Positions 39,642-48,027 of a stretch of 64,000 nt of DNA are shown here, in pieces (position 1 is the stretch's first letter; each line of letters starts with the position of its first letter). Source of the stretch: Mycobacterium sp. NS-7484 (GTDB lineage Bacteria; Actinomycetota; Actinomycetes; Mycobacteriales; Mycobacteriaceae). A program made the translations under genes and the position numbers. A model generated the notes under the pieces. The model made no database searches and was not told the DNA's origin. It saw only the letters and a list, made by a program, of their open reading frames with translations. The DNA lies in assembly GCF_001953975.1 (NCBI RefSeq), contig NZ_MBEJ01000094.1, positions 1 to 64,000 of the forward strand, read 5' to 3'.

Positions 39642-41183
39642 CTACCTGCCGGCGGCGGTGCGCGGTTGTGGACAGTGGACGACGGGGCAGTCGAGCGTGG
39701 CCGGTAGGTGGTGGGTGGCGACGACGACGGTCCGCTCGGGCGCGAACCATGCACCCGGCGTGAGGATTTCGATGAGAATCCGCCGGCCGTCAGCCGCATC
39801 CAGGTTCTCGGTGGGCTCGTCGAGCAGTATGACCGGGAAATCCGAGATCAAGACCCGGGCCAGCAGCAGCCGGCGTCGTTGCCCGGCCGATAGGGCGGCG
39901 TGGCCGCCCTCGAGCACGGTTGACAGGCCACCGGGCAGGCCGGCCAGCCAATCGGCGAGGCCCACCTTCTCGATCGCGGACAGCAACTCGGAGTCGGGTA
40001 TGTCACCGCGGACGACGAGGAGATTGTCCCGGACCGTGGTTTCGAAGATGTGCGCGTCCTCGGCGAAAAACGCTGCCCGACCGGGCGTCTCGTTCAGCTT
40101 CTCGGCCATCGACATCAACAGCGTGGTCTTCCCCGAACCGCTGGGCCCGATCACGGCCAACCGTCTTCCGGCGGGGAGTTCGACCTCGGGCGCCACCGGC
40201 CGACGGCGTACCCGGTCGTCGGTCGCAGTCAGCTCCAGCAGGCGCCTGGCCGCGATGCGTGACTTGGTGAGCCCGACGGCGGCATCGGGAAGCGCGGTAG
40301 TCGCCTCGAATGCCGACAACGGCAACAACATCAGGACGGCCAGGGTGGTGGGCGCGGTGGTGGTGGCCAGCGTCATACCTGCCACGACGGCGCCCAGCAC
40401 ACTGGCACCGATGGCGATGCTGGGCATGGCCGCGGCCAGCGCTGCGGGGGCGGCCGCGTGGTCGACGGCCGTGCCCCAGTTCCTGTGGTGGCGTTCCCAC
40501 GTGCCGATCACCTGGTCCAGCCGCCCACTCACCCGCAGTTCGGGCGCGTGCTCCAGGGCCAGCATCGCCGCGGCGTCGCGGTCACTTCGGTGTTGCACGG
40601 CAACGGTTTCGGCGGCTGTCGCCGCCCGTGCGGTGATCGCCGGGGCCACCACGCCCGCTACCAGCAGACACAGCGCCAGTACCGCGGCGGCGCTCGGCGA
40701 GATGATCGCGATGACGACGACGGCCGCGGTGCTGAGCACACCGGCGACCACGATCGGCAGTACGGAGCGCACCAGGACGTCGGCCAGTTCGTCGACGGAA
40801 CTGCCGACCCGGGCCACCAGTTCGCCACTGGGCAGCCGCATCGCCTGGTCGTCGGGGCCGTCGGCCAGCCGGCGGTACAGTCCCGTGCGGGCGTTCACCG
40901 CTGCCCGCAGCGCGGTGTCGTGTGCGGCCAGGCGCTGACAGTAACCGAGCACGCCCCGCGAGATGCCCAGGGCCCGCACCGCGACCACGGCCACCGAAAG
41001 GTCGAGGATCGGCGGCATCTGCCAGGCCCGGGTGATCAACCATGCCGAGACGCCGGCCAACGCCAATGCGCTGCCCAGCGACAGCACTCCGAGCACACTG
41101 GCCACGATCAGTCGGCTCAAACGGGGCCGCAGCAGGTCCAATGTCAGGCGCAGCAACGGATCACGACGGAACACGTGCACCAC
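39642..41183 (-). CDS. cydC: Thiol-exporting ABC transporter CydC
   Basis: One half of the CydDC heterodimer, which exports cysteine and glutathione-type thiols and is needed to assemble cytochrome bd. It has 513 residues: six membrane helices (about 20-290) and an ATPase domain with Walker A GPSGSGKTT and Walker B VILLDEPTENLD; the signature is LSAGQRRR. ATG at 41183 overlaps the 3' end of cydD by 23 bp; a GTG 9 nt downstream is also possible. The arrangement cydA-cydB-cydD-cydC is that of M. tuberculosis Rv1623c-Rv1620c. Confidence 0.92.
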   Translation of the reverse strand: MVHVFRRDPLLRLTLDLLRPRLSRLIVASVLGVLSLGSALALAGVSAWLITRAWQMPPILDLSVAVVAVRALGISRGVLGYCQRLAAHDTALRAAVNARTGLYRRLADGPDDQAMRLPSGELVARVGSSVDELADVLVRSVLPIVVAGVLSTAAVVVIAIISPSAAAVLALCLLVAGVVAPAITARAATAAETVAVQHRSDRDAAAMLALEHAPELRVSGRLDQVIGTWERHHRNWGTAVDHAAAPAALAAAMPSIAIGASVLGAVVAGMTLATTTAPTTLAVLMLLPLSAFEATTALPDAAVGLTKSRIAARRLLELTATDDRVRRRPVAPEVELPAGRRLAVIGPSGSGKTTLLMSMAEKLNETPGRAAFFAEDAHIFETTVRDNLLVVRGDIPDSELLSAIEKVGLADWLAGLPGGLSTVLEGGHAALSAGQRRRLLLARVLISDFPVILLDEPTENLDAADGRRILIEILTPGAWFAPERTVVVATHHLPATLDCPVVHCPQPRTAAGR

Positions 41184-42768
41184 CGATCGTGATCACCTGG
41201 TCGCCGATGTTCAGTACCGGGTCCCGGTGACCGACCACCACAACGGTGGCGCCGGCCCGGGCGCGGGCGACGACGGCCTGTAAGACCCGCTGCTCGAGGG
41301 CCGCGTCGAGATGTGCCGTGGGTTCGTCGAGCAGCAGCACCTGCGCCGGTGACCCGAGGGCACGAGCCAAGCCGAGGCGTTGTCGCTGCCCGAGGGACAG
41401 ACCGACGCCGGCCCGGCCGATCCTGGTGTCGAGCCCTTCGGGAAGATCGGCGATGACGCTGTCGAAACCAGCGTCGCGGCAGGCTCCCTCGAGATCGGCG
41501 ATGGGGCCGAGCAATTCCAGGTTTTCCCGGACGGTACCCGGGATCAGCACGGGCCGGTGCGGCAGCCAGGCGACGGTGCGCCACCACGCCGACAGGTCCA
41601 GGTCACCGACGGCCACCCCGTCGACCCGCACGGAGTCCGCCCCGCGCTCGGTCAAGCCGAGAATCATTTGTAGCGCAGTGGATTTACCCGCCCCGTTGGG
41701 TCCGGTCAACACCGTCACACGACCGGGTTCGATGGCCGGACCCTGAGCGCTCAATTCGAGCGTCGGTGCGGAAGGTGACAGCTGGACGCCGCCTTCGGCC
41801 GGGATGTGCGCATCGCACAGCCGGAACGCCTGTTCGGCGGCTGTCTTCCCGTCTTGTGCGGCGTGAAATGCCGCGCCCACGCGGCGCAGGGGCCAGAAGA
41901 CCTCGGGAGCCAGCAGTAGGGCGGTCAGTCCCGCGGTCAGTGTGACCTCGCCGTAGACCAGTCGCACGCCGACGCTGACCGCCACCAGGGCGACTCCCAG
42001 GGTGGCCAGCAGTTCCAGCACGAGTGAGGACAGGAATGCGATGCGAAGGGTGGCCATCGCCGAACGTCGATGTGCAGCAGCCAGTTCGGTGATGCGCCGA
42101 ACCGACCCAGCGGCCCGGTCGAGCGCGCGAAGCGTCGGGATACCGGCCACGAGGTCGAGTAACCGGCCCTGCATCGTGGCCATGGCGGTGAGCGCGGCCG
42201 CCGAACGGTCAGCTGTGACGAGCCCGATCAACACCATGAACAGCGGGATCAACGGTAGCGCGATGATCACGATCAGCGCCGCCTGCAGGTCGTAGCAGGC
42301 CATTACGAGCACGGCCACTGGGGTGAGCACCGCGGCCTGCACCACGGCGGGCAGATAACCGGTGAAGTAGGGGCGTAGGCCGTCCAGGCCGTGGGTGACG
42401 ACGGCCGCCGCACTGTCCCGGCGGGATGCCAATTCCCTTGGGGCAGAGGAAGTCACCGATCGCAGCACCTCACCGGACAACTCGCCGATCACCGCCGTCG
42501 TGCCGCGTTGTGAGAGTCGCCCTTGGAGCCAGTGCGCGACAGCGCGCACGATCCAGAGCGCGGACAGCACCACCAGGGCGCCACCATGGTGGGTAGCTGA
42601 GCCCGGCTCGACGATGATCCCGGCGACGATGTGGGCCAGCACCACGGCCGCCGCGATGGTGCTGGCGCTGATGGTCACGCCGCAGGCCACGGCCGCCAGC
42701 AGGTAGCGCCGCAACGTGCCAGTGGACCCCGCGGCGCCGCGGATGCCCAGTGCTCGCCAGAGGTTCAG
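41161..42768 (-). CDS. cydD: Thiol-exporting ABC transporter CydD (CTG or TTG start)
   Basis: Partner of CydC in exporting reductant to the outside of the membrane. About 535 residues: a membrane domain, then an ATPase domain with GPNGAGKST, LSLGQRQR and VLLLDEPTAHLD. The frame has no ATG or GTG near the cydB stop. A CTG at 42768 would overlap that stop as CTGA, the same coupling geometry seen in this genome with ATG, GTG and TTG, and gives an N-terminus NLWRALGIRG before the first helix. The best classical alternative is TTG at 42714, starting just at RRYLLAAVACG. The start is therefore uncertain. Confidence 0.85.
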   Translation of the reverse strand: MNLWRALGIRGAAGSTGTLRRYLLAAVACGVTISASTIAAAVVLAHIVAGIIVEPGSATHHGGALVVLSALWIVRAVAHWLQGRLSQRGTTAVIGELSGEVLRSVTSSAPRELASRRDSAAAVVTHGLDGLRPYFTGYLPAVVQAAVLTPVAVLVMACYDLQAALIVIIALPLIPLFMVLIGLVTADRSAAALTAMATMQGRLLDLVAGIPTLRALDRAAGSVRRITELAAAHRRSAMATLRIAFLSSLVLELLATLGVALVAVSVGVRLVYGEVTLTAGLTALLLAPEVFWPLRRVGAAFHAAQDGKTAAEQAFRLCDAHIPAEGGVQLSPSAPTLELSAQGPAIEPGRVTVLTGPNGAGKSTALQMILGLTERGADSVRVDGVAVGDLDLSAWWRTVAWLPHRPVLIPGTVRENLELLGPIADLEGACRDAGFDSVIADLPEGLDTRIGRAGVGLSLGQRQRLGLARALGSPAQVLLLDEPTAHLDAALEQRVLQAVVARARAGATVVVVGHRDPVLNIGDQVITIGGARVPS

Positions 42769-43805
42769 ACCGACCGCCGTGACAATCCGATGGAGGCCGG
42801 AATCCGATCCGCCGAGATGCGCTTGCGGAACACCCAGTACGTCCAGCCTTGGTACACCAGGACCAACGGCAGCAGCGTCAACGATGCCCAGCTCATGATC
42901 TTGAGGGTGTACGGCGTCGACGAACCGTTGTAGATGGTCACGCCCCAATCCGGGTTCAGCGTCGACGGCAACAGATGCGGGTACATCGAACCGAACAACA
43001 GGACCACGACGGCAGCCACCACCACCACGGTGGCCACGAACGCCCAACCCTCGCGCGATCGCGACCACATGAGCGCCACCGCGATCAGCATCGCGACGAC
43101 GGCGGTTCCCAGCGCCGCCCAGGTCCATGGTTTGCCGTGGGCGAGCTGCGTCCACAACCCGAAGCCGCCGGCCAGCAGGATCACCGGCAGAGTCAGGATC
43201 CTCGCGAACCGGAAGGCGTCGTCACGTACGGTTCCAGAGGTCTTCAGCGCGATGAAAACCGAACCGTAGAACGCGAACAACGACGCGGTGGCCAGGCCGC
43301 CGAGCAAGGTATAGGCGTTCAGCACGTCGCCGATCGAGGTATGAACGCGATGCTCGGCGTCAATCGGCAAGCCCTGCACCAGGATTGCGAAAGCAACGCC
43401 CCAGAGGATGGCCGGCAGCCACGATCCGACGGCGATGCCGAAGTCGGCCCAGTAACGCCACTTGGTGTCATCGACCTTGCCGCGCCACTCGATTCCCACG
43501 ATCCGCAGGATCATCCCGAACAGAATCGCCAGCAGAGGCAGGTACAGCGCCGAGAACAAGGTGGCATACCAGTTGGGGAAGGCCGCGAACATGGCCGCGC
43601 CGGCGGTGATCAGCCACACCTCGTTGGCGTCCCACACCGGTCCGATCGTGTTCAGCACGGCGCGTCTACGGTTTTCCGGATCACCGTCGCCGGCACTGGC
43701 CAGCGGGGCCATCAGCATGCCAACGCCGAAGTCGAAGCCCTCCAGCACCACGAAGCCGAGGAACAGTACGGCGATGAGCAGGAACCAAAGTTCTTGCAGT
43801 CCCAT
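42765..43805 (-). CDS. cydB: Cytochrome bd ubiquinol/menaquinol oxidase subunit II CydB
   Basis: Membrane subunit of the bd-type terminal oxidase that supports respiration at low oxygen. It has 346 residues and nine or so hydrophobic helices. LEGFDFGVGMLMAPLA near residue 22 and GPVWDANEVWLITAGAAMFAAFP near residue 55 are strongly diagnostic. Its ATG is 15 bp after the cydA stop, and its stop overlaps the probable cydD start. Confidence 0.95.
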   Translation of the reverse strand: MGLQELWFLLIAVLFLGFVVLEGFDFGVGMLMAPLASAGDGDPENRRRAVLNTIGPVWDANEVWLITAGAAMFAAFPNWYATLFSALYLPLLAILFGMILRIVGIEWRGKVDDTKWRYWADFGIAVGSWLPAILWGVAFAILVQGLPIDAEHRVHTSIGDVLNAYTLLGGLATASLFAFYGSVFIALKTSGTVRDDAFRFARILTLPVILLAGGFGLWTQLAHGKPWTWAALGTAVVAMLIAVALMWSRSREGWAFVATVVVVAAVVVLLFGSMYPHLLPSTLNPDWGVTIYNGSSTPYTLKIMSWASLTLLPLVLVYQGWTYWVFRKRISADRIPASIGLSRRSV

Positions 43806-43820
43806 CTGCGATCAGTCCTC

Positions 43821-45350
43821 TCAGTATGCGAAAGACAAGGGGGCTGAATCCTCCTCGCCGGGCGGTTTGGGCGGCGCCGGCTCGGAGTCGTGTTCCAGCG
43901 GACCTTCGACCACGTAGCGGCGCATCAACCAGAACCAGATGACCGCGAGCACGCCGTAGAGCAGGGTGAAAACCGCGAGCGAGAAGAACACCGTGCCGGC
44001 GGCGTGATCGGAAACGCCTTGTTGCACGGTCAACCGCACCATCTGGTCACCGGTGGGATTGGGAACCACCACCCAGGGCTGGCGTCCCATTTCCGTAAAC
44101 ACCCAGCCGGCCGAGTTCGCCAAAAATGGCGTCGGCAACGTGACCAGGGCGAAGATGCCGAACCATTTCTGGTCGGGGAGCCGGCGCCCCCGGGTGAGCC
44201 AGAGGGCTACCAGCGCGAACGCCAGCGGCACCAGCATGAGACCGATCATGGCCCGGAACGACCAATAGGTGACGAACAGGTTCGGCCGGTAGTCGCCTGG
44301 GCCGAAGCGCGATTCGAAATCCCGCTGGAGGTCGTTGACGCCCGCGAGGGTCACGCCACTGAACTTGCCCTCGGCGAGGAAGGGGAGGACGTAGGGAACC
44401 TCGATGACGTGGGTCACGCTTGCACAGTTGTTGTGTGTGCCGACGGTCAGGATCGAGAAATTGGGATCGGTCTGGGTATCACACAGCGATTCGGCCGAGG
44501 CCATCTTCATCGGCTGCTGGACAAACATCAGTTTGCCCTGGACATCGCCGGTGAAGAACAGCACCACCACGGCCGCCAATGCCACCAGGCTGCCCAGGAT
44601 CGTTGCCGGCCGGTACATCCCGGCGGAGTCGTTGGCGGTCTCGGCCGCCGTCGCATCCTCGGACCCGGACCCGGACCCGGACCCGTTCCCGGACGCGGAC
44701 TCGGCCCGGACCGCCTTGCGCCGGTCCCGCACCATCAGCCAGGCACTGACCGCAGCGACGAACGTGCCCGCGGTCAGCAGCGCTCCGCCGATGACATGCA
44801 GCACCGCCCAGATGGCGGTGTTGTTGGACAGTAGGGCGCCGAAATCGACCAGTTCGGCGCGTCCGGACTCGGGGTTGTAGCGGGCTCCGACCGGATGCTG
44901 CATGAACGAGTTGGCCGCGACGATGAAGTAGGCCGACGCGTTCACCGCGAGGGCCACCATCCAGATGCAGAACAGATGAACCGCACGGGGCAACCGCGTC
45001 CAGCCGAAGATCCACAAGCCGATGAACGTGGACTCGACGAAGAAGGCGACCAGGCCCTCGAACGCCAAAGGCGCCCCGAAGATGTCGCCGACGAATCGGG
45101 AGTATTCGCTCCAGTTCATCCCGAACTGGAATTCCTGCACGATGCCCGTCGCCACACCGATGGCGAAGTTGATCAGGAAGAGCTTGCCGAAGAACCGGGT
45201 CAGTCGATACCAGTGGTCGTTTCCGGTCACCATCCAGGCGGTCTGCATGACGGCGATCAGTGGCGACAGCCCGATCGTCAGCGGAACGAAGATGAAGTGG
45301 TAGACGGTGGTGATCCCGAACTGCCACCGTGACACGTCCAAAGCGTCCAT
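43821..45350 (-). CDS. cydA: Cytochrome bd oxidase subunit I CydA
   Basis: The haem-bearing subunit (haems b558, b595 and d) that oxidises quinol and reduces oxygen. It has 509 residues, a little longer than the M. tuberculosis protein. The N-terminus RWQFGITTVYHFIFVPLTIG holds the haem ligand His18, and FMQHPVGARYNPESGRAEL and the Q-loop QGKLMFVQQPMKMASAE are typical. The extra length sits in a cytoplasmic loop near residues 220-245, with GSGSGSGS encoded by a hexanucleotide repeat, followed by an acidic segment. It is the first gene of the cyd operon, with a CRP-type site upstream. Confidence 0.95.
   Translation of the reverse strand: MDALDVSRWQFGITTVYHFIFVPLTIGLSPLIAVMQTAWMVTGNDHWYRLTRFFGKLFLINFAIGVATGIVQEFQFGMNWSEYSRFVGDIFGAPLAFEGLVAFFVESTFIGLWIFGWTRLPRAVHLFCIWMVALAVNASAYFIVAANSFMQHPVGARYNPESGRAELVDFGALLSNNTAIWAVLHVIGGALLTAGTFVAAVSAWLMVRDRRKAVRAESASGNGSGSGSGSEDATAAETANDSAGMYRPATILGSLVALAAVVVLFFTGDVQGKLMFVQQPMKMASAESLCDTQTDPNFSILTVGTHNNCASVTHVIEVPYVLPFLAEGKFSGVTLAGVNDLQRDFESRFGPGDYRPNLFVTYWSFRAMIGLMLVPLAFALVALWLTRGRRLPDQKWFGIFALVTLPTPFLANSAGWVFTEMGRQPWVVVPNPTGDQMVRLTVQQGVSDHAAGTVFFSLAVFTLLYGVLAVIWFWLMRRYVVEGPLEHDSEPAPPKPPGEEDSAPLSFAY
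44661..44684 (+). repeat. (GGACCC)4 hexanucleotide repeat inside cydA
   Basis: Four exact copies of GGACCC on the plus strand, read as Gly-Ser dipeptides in CydA. Copy changes would keep frame and only alter the length of a cytoplasmic loop. It is the clearest short tandem repeat in the window. Confidence 0.85.
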
Positions 45351-45389
45351 CTGGCCCTACTTTCGAGGTCTCAGATCAATCTACGACGG

Positions 45390-45395
45390 AGTGTA
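45390..45395 (-). promoter_or_regulatory. Candidate -10 of cydA
   Basis: On the minus strand TACACT lies about 40 nt before the cydA ATG. No clear -35 is present at the usual spacing, as expected of an activator-dependent promoter. Confidence 0.35.
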
Positions 45396-45431
45396 GTAGA
45401 GATTTGGACACCGATCGCTCGCCCCGACGGT

Positions 45432-45443
45432 GTGTTACGTCAC
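45432..45443. promoter_or_regulatory. CRP-type site upstream of cydA
   Basis: GTG-N6-CAC (GTGTTACGTCAC) matches the mycobacterial cAMP receptor protein core. It lies about 80-90 bp before the cydA ATG and overlaps the end of the DUF308 gene. CRP control of cydAB is established in M. smegmatis; whether this is the site used here is inferred. The core is short and can occur by chance. Confidence 0.5.
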
Positions 45444-46025
45444 GGTGGGCGCCTGAGGTGAGACGGCCGCGTCGAGCTTCTTGGCGTCGCTGCGGATTCC
45501 GAAGGCCGAGATCACCTCCAGCACACCCACGACGACCAGGATGATGCCGGTGACCTGGGTGAGCGCGACCAGACCTTCCAGCGGGGCAACGAACATGATG
45601 ATGCCCGCGATGACGCTGACCACACCAACGATGATCTCCCAGATGCGTCCCGGCAGGGAGCTGTCGCCGATGGCGGACATCGCCGTCGCGACACCGCGGA
45701 AGATGAAGCCGACGCCGATCCAGATCGCCAGCAGCTGTACCGAGTTCTCCAGGTTGACGAAGCACAGCACGGCCAGCACGAGCGCTGCAGCGCCACCGAC
45801 GAACAGCAAAACCCGGCCGCCGACCGACGAGCGGAGGCTGAAGGCCAGGACGAGCTGCGAGATACCGGTGATCAGCAGGTAGGCGCCGAAAAATATGGCC
45901 GTGACGAAGATTGCCGCTCCCGGGCGGATGAAGACAAGAACACCCAGGATGATGGCGAGGATGCCGGTGACCAATGCCGTCTTCCACAGATGAGGCAACA
46001 GGCTTGGGGCAGCGGTGGTTTCCAT
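45435..46025 (-). CDS. HdeD/DUF308-family membrane protein
   Basis: A 196-residue protein with six hydrophobic segments in two similar halves, as in the HdeD/DUF308 family. GILAIILGVLVFIRPGAAIF and GVVSVIAGIIMFVAPLEGL are the matching repeats. It sits upstream of cydA as Rv1624c does, 84 bp away. Family members are linked to acid or general stress, but the mechanism is unknown. ATG at 46025 was chosen over one 18 nt upstream because the length then matches the orthologue. Confidence 0.8.
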   Translation of the reverse strand: METTAAPSLLPHLWKTALVTGILAIILGVLVFIRPGAAIFVTAIFFGAYLLITGISQLVLAFSLRSSVGGRVLLFVGGAAALVLAVLCFVNLENSVQLLAIWIGVGFIFRGVATAMSAIGDSSLPGRIWEIIVGVVSVIAGIIMFVAPLEGLVALTQVTGIILVVVGVLEVISAFGIRSDAKKLDAAVSPQAPTVT

Positions 46026-46031
46026 GCCCGA

Positions 46032-46044
46032 AGTGTGGCACACT
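46032..46044. promoter_or_regulatory. Perfect inverted repeat just upstream of the DUF308 gene
   Basis: AGTGTG-G-CACACT is a 13-bp perfect palindrome 7 bp from the DUF308 ATG. It would lie over the transcription start or -10 region, so a regulator bound there would repress. No regulator is identified. Confidence 0.35.
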
Positions 46045-46097
46045 GTGCGGCCCTGAACACGGATTTCACGGTACGGCTGTGGCGCTGAAGCGTGGTC

Positions 46098-46113
46098 GTT
46101 AATGTTCCGTTAC
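46098..46113 (-). promoter_or_regulatory. GlnR-like box upstream of the amino-acid ABC transporter
   Basis: On the minus strand the sequence is GTAAC-N6-TTAAC, close to the GlnR consensus (GTnAC-N6-GAAAC type). It lies about 90 bp before the binding-protein gene. Control by GlnR would link this uptake system to nitrogen limitation. Confidence 0.35.
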
Positions 46114-46199
46114 CGGCGCTGCACACCGGGCCGCGGGCCGTTAACGTCTCGGATTCGGAAGCGACGGACCGCAGCCGCAGACAGAGAAGAGAGGCAACC

Positions 46200-47117
46200 G
46201 TGACAGTTGGATGTCGACCCCGGCGGAGCAGGATTTGGCGTTCTGCGTTGGTGCTCGCGGCGAGCGGGGCACTCGCGATGTCGGGTTGTGCCACCAACAC
46301 CGATTCCAGCGGACCGGCCACCGCGACCACCGCCGCGAAAGTGGAAAAGGTCGATTCGATTGCCGGCTCGGTGCCCGAGCCGATCAAGTCGAGCGGCAAG
46401 CTCATCGTCGGTACCGACCCGTCGTACCCGCCGAACGAATACAAGGACCCCAGCGGCAAGATCATCGGTTTCGACGTCGATCTGATGAACGCCATCGCCG
46501 CGACACTGGGACTCACTCCGGAGTACCGGGCCTCGTTGTTCGACAAGATCATCCCGTCCGTCCAGGGCGGCAACTACAACGTCGGGATGTCCTCGTTCAC
46601 CGATTCCAAGGAACGCGAACAGCAGGTCGACTTCGTCACCTACTTCAAGGCCGGTTCGGCGTGGGCCCAGAAGGTCGGCGCCGGCATCAACCCGGATGAC
46701 GCGTGCGGCAAGAAGATCGCGGTGCAGACCGCTACGGTGCAGGACACCGAGGAGATGCCGGCCCGCAACCAGAAGTGTGCCGAAGCGGGTAAGCCCGCGA
46801 TCAACGTCGTCAAGTTCGATGATCAGACCGCGGCCACCAACGCGGTCATGTTGGGCCAGGCGGACGCCATGTCCGCCGACTCGCCGGTGACCACCTTTGC
46901 GATCAAGCAGAGCGAGGGCAAGCTCGAGGCGGCGGGGGAGATCTTCGACTCCGCACCCTATGGCTGGGCAGTGCAAAAGAATTCGCCGCTGGCACAATCC
47001 CTCAAGCAGGCTCTTGAGCATCTCATCGACAGTGGCGCCTACAAACAGATCGCCGCGAACTGGGGCGCAGAGAACGGGATGATCGACAAACCGGTCGTCA
47101 ACGGCGCAGTCAGCTGA
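46200..47117 (+). CDS. Polar amino-acid ABC transporter, substrate-binding lipoprotein
   Basis: A 305-residue family 3 solute-binding protein. The signal peptide has a basic start (CRPRRSRIWRS), a hydrophobic core and a lipobox ending at Cys30 (LAMSGC), so it is anchored on the outer face of the membrane; Lgt is encoded in the same window. KLIVGTDPSYPPNEYKD, IGFDVDLMNAIA and the QTATVQDTEE segment shape a cleft for a polar or charged amino acid. GTG at 46200 was chosen because GAGAGG lies 5-10 nt upstream. It is the first gene of the transporter operon. Confidence 0.88.
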   Translation: MTVGCRPRRSRIWRSALVLAASGALAMSGCATNTDSSGPATATTAAKVEKVDSIAGSVPEPIKSSGKLIVGTDPSYPPNEYKDPSGKIIGFDVDLMNAIAATLGLTPEYRASLFDKIIPSVQGGNYNVGMSSFTDSKEREQQVDFVTYFKAGSAWAQKVGAGINPDDACGKKIAVQTATVQDTEEMPARNQKCAEAGKPAINVVKFDDQTAATNAVMLGQADAMSADSPVTTFAIKQSEGKLEAAGEIFDSAPYGWAVQKNSPLAQSLKQALEHLIDSGAYKQIAANWGAENGMIDKPVVNGAVS

Positions 47118-47124
47118 GTTGTCG

Positions 47125-48027
47125 ATGACCGACGGATCGCCGCCACCTGCCATCGACGCTGTGCCGCTGCGACATCCGTGGCGGTGGGTGGCGGCAGTGG
47201 TCATCCTGATCCTGCTCGCCCTCTTCGTCTACGGTGCGGCCACCAACGAGGCCTACGGGTGGGACACCTACGTCAAGTACCTGTTCGATGAACGCATCTC
47301 GCAAGCTGCCTGGAACACACTGCAATTGACCATCTATTCGATGGTCCTGGCGCTTGTCCTCGGCGTGCTCCTCGCCGTGATGCGGCTGTCGCCCAATCCG
47401 GTGCTCAAGGCCGTGTCGTGGACGTATCTGTGGATCTTCCGTGGCACCCCGATCTATGTCCAATTGGTGCTCTGGGGCCTGGTCCCGGTGATCTACCAGA
47501 ACATTCAACTCGGCGTGCCCTTCGGTCCGCGGTTGTTCGAGTTCAGCCTGTCCGATCCGAACGTGTTCTGGCTGGCGGTGCTCGGCCTGGGCCTCAACGA
47601 GGCGGCCTATATGGCCGAGATCATCCGGGGCGGCATCAATTCGGTGCCCGAGGGGCAGACGGAAGCCTCGGTCGCACTGGGCATGTCGTGGGGGAAAACC
47701 ATGCGGCGCACGGTGCTTCCGCAGGCGATGCGGGTGATCATCCCACCGACGGGCAATGAGTTCATCAGCATGCTCAAGACCACGTCGCTCGTCACCGCGG
47801 TTCCCTACAGCTTCGAGTTGTACGGCCGCTCAAAGGATATCGGCGTGGCACTGTTTCAGCCGGTACCGTTGCTCCTGGTGGCGTCCACCTGGTACCTGGC
47901 GATCACCAGTGTCCTGATGGTCGGTCAGTACTACCTCGAGCGGTATTACGCCCGCGGAGCGTCGCGCAAGTTGACATCCAAACAGTTGGAAGCCCTGGCC
48001 AGGGCGCAGATGGGAGAGACGCCGTGA
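47125..48027 (+). CDS. Polar amino-acid ABC transporter, permease
   Basis: A 300-residue HisM/GlnP-type permease with a longer N-terminal hydrophobic helix, then the usual five. Family blocks are ISQAAWNTLQLTIYSMVLAL, WIFRGTPIYVQLV and the ATPase-contact EAA loop NEAAYMAEIIRGGINSVPEGQTEA, then QAMRVIIPPTGNEFI. A single permease gene suggests a homodimer. ATG at 47125 was preferred; a TTG two codons upstream is also in frame. The 3' end overlaps the ATPase gene by 4 bp. Confidence 0.9.
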   Translation: MTDGSPPPAIDAVPLRHPWRWVAAVVILILLALFVYGAATNEAYGWDTYVKYLFDERISQAAWNTLQLTIYSMVLALVLGVLLAVMRLSPNPVLKAVSWTYLWIFRGTPIYVQLVLWGLVPVIYQNIQLGVPFGPRLFEFSLSDPNVFWLAVLGLGLNEAAYMAEIIRGGINSVPEGQTEASVALGMSWGKTMRRTVLPQAMRVIIPPTGNEFISMLKTTSLVTAVPYSFELYGRSKDIGVALFQPVPLLLVASTWYLAITSVLMVGQYYLERYYARGASRKLTSKQLEALARAQMGETP

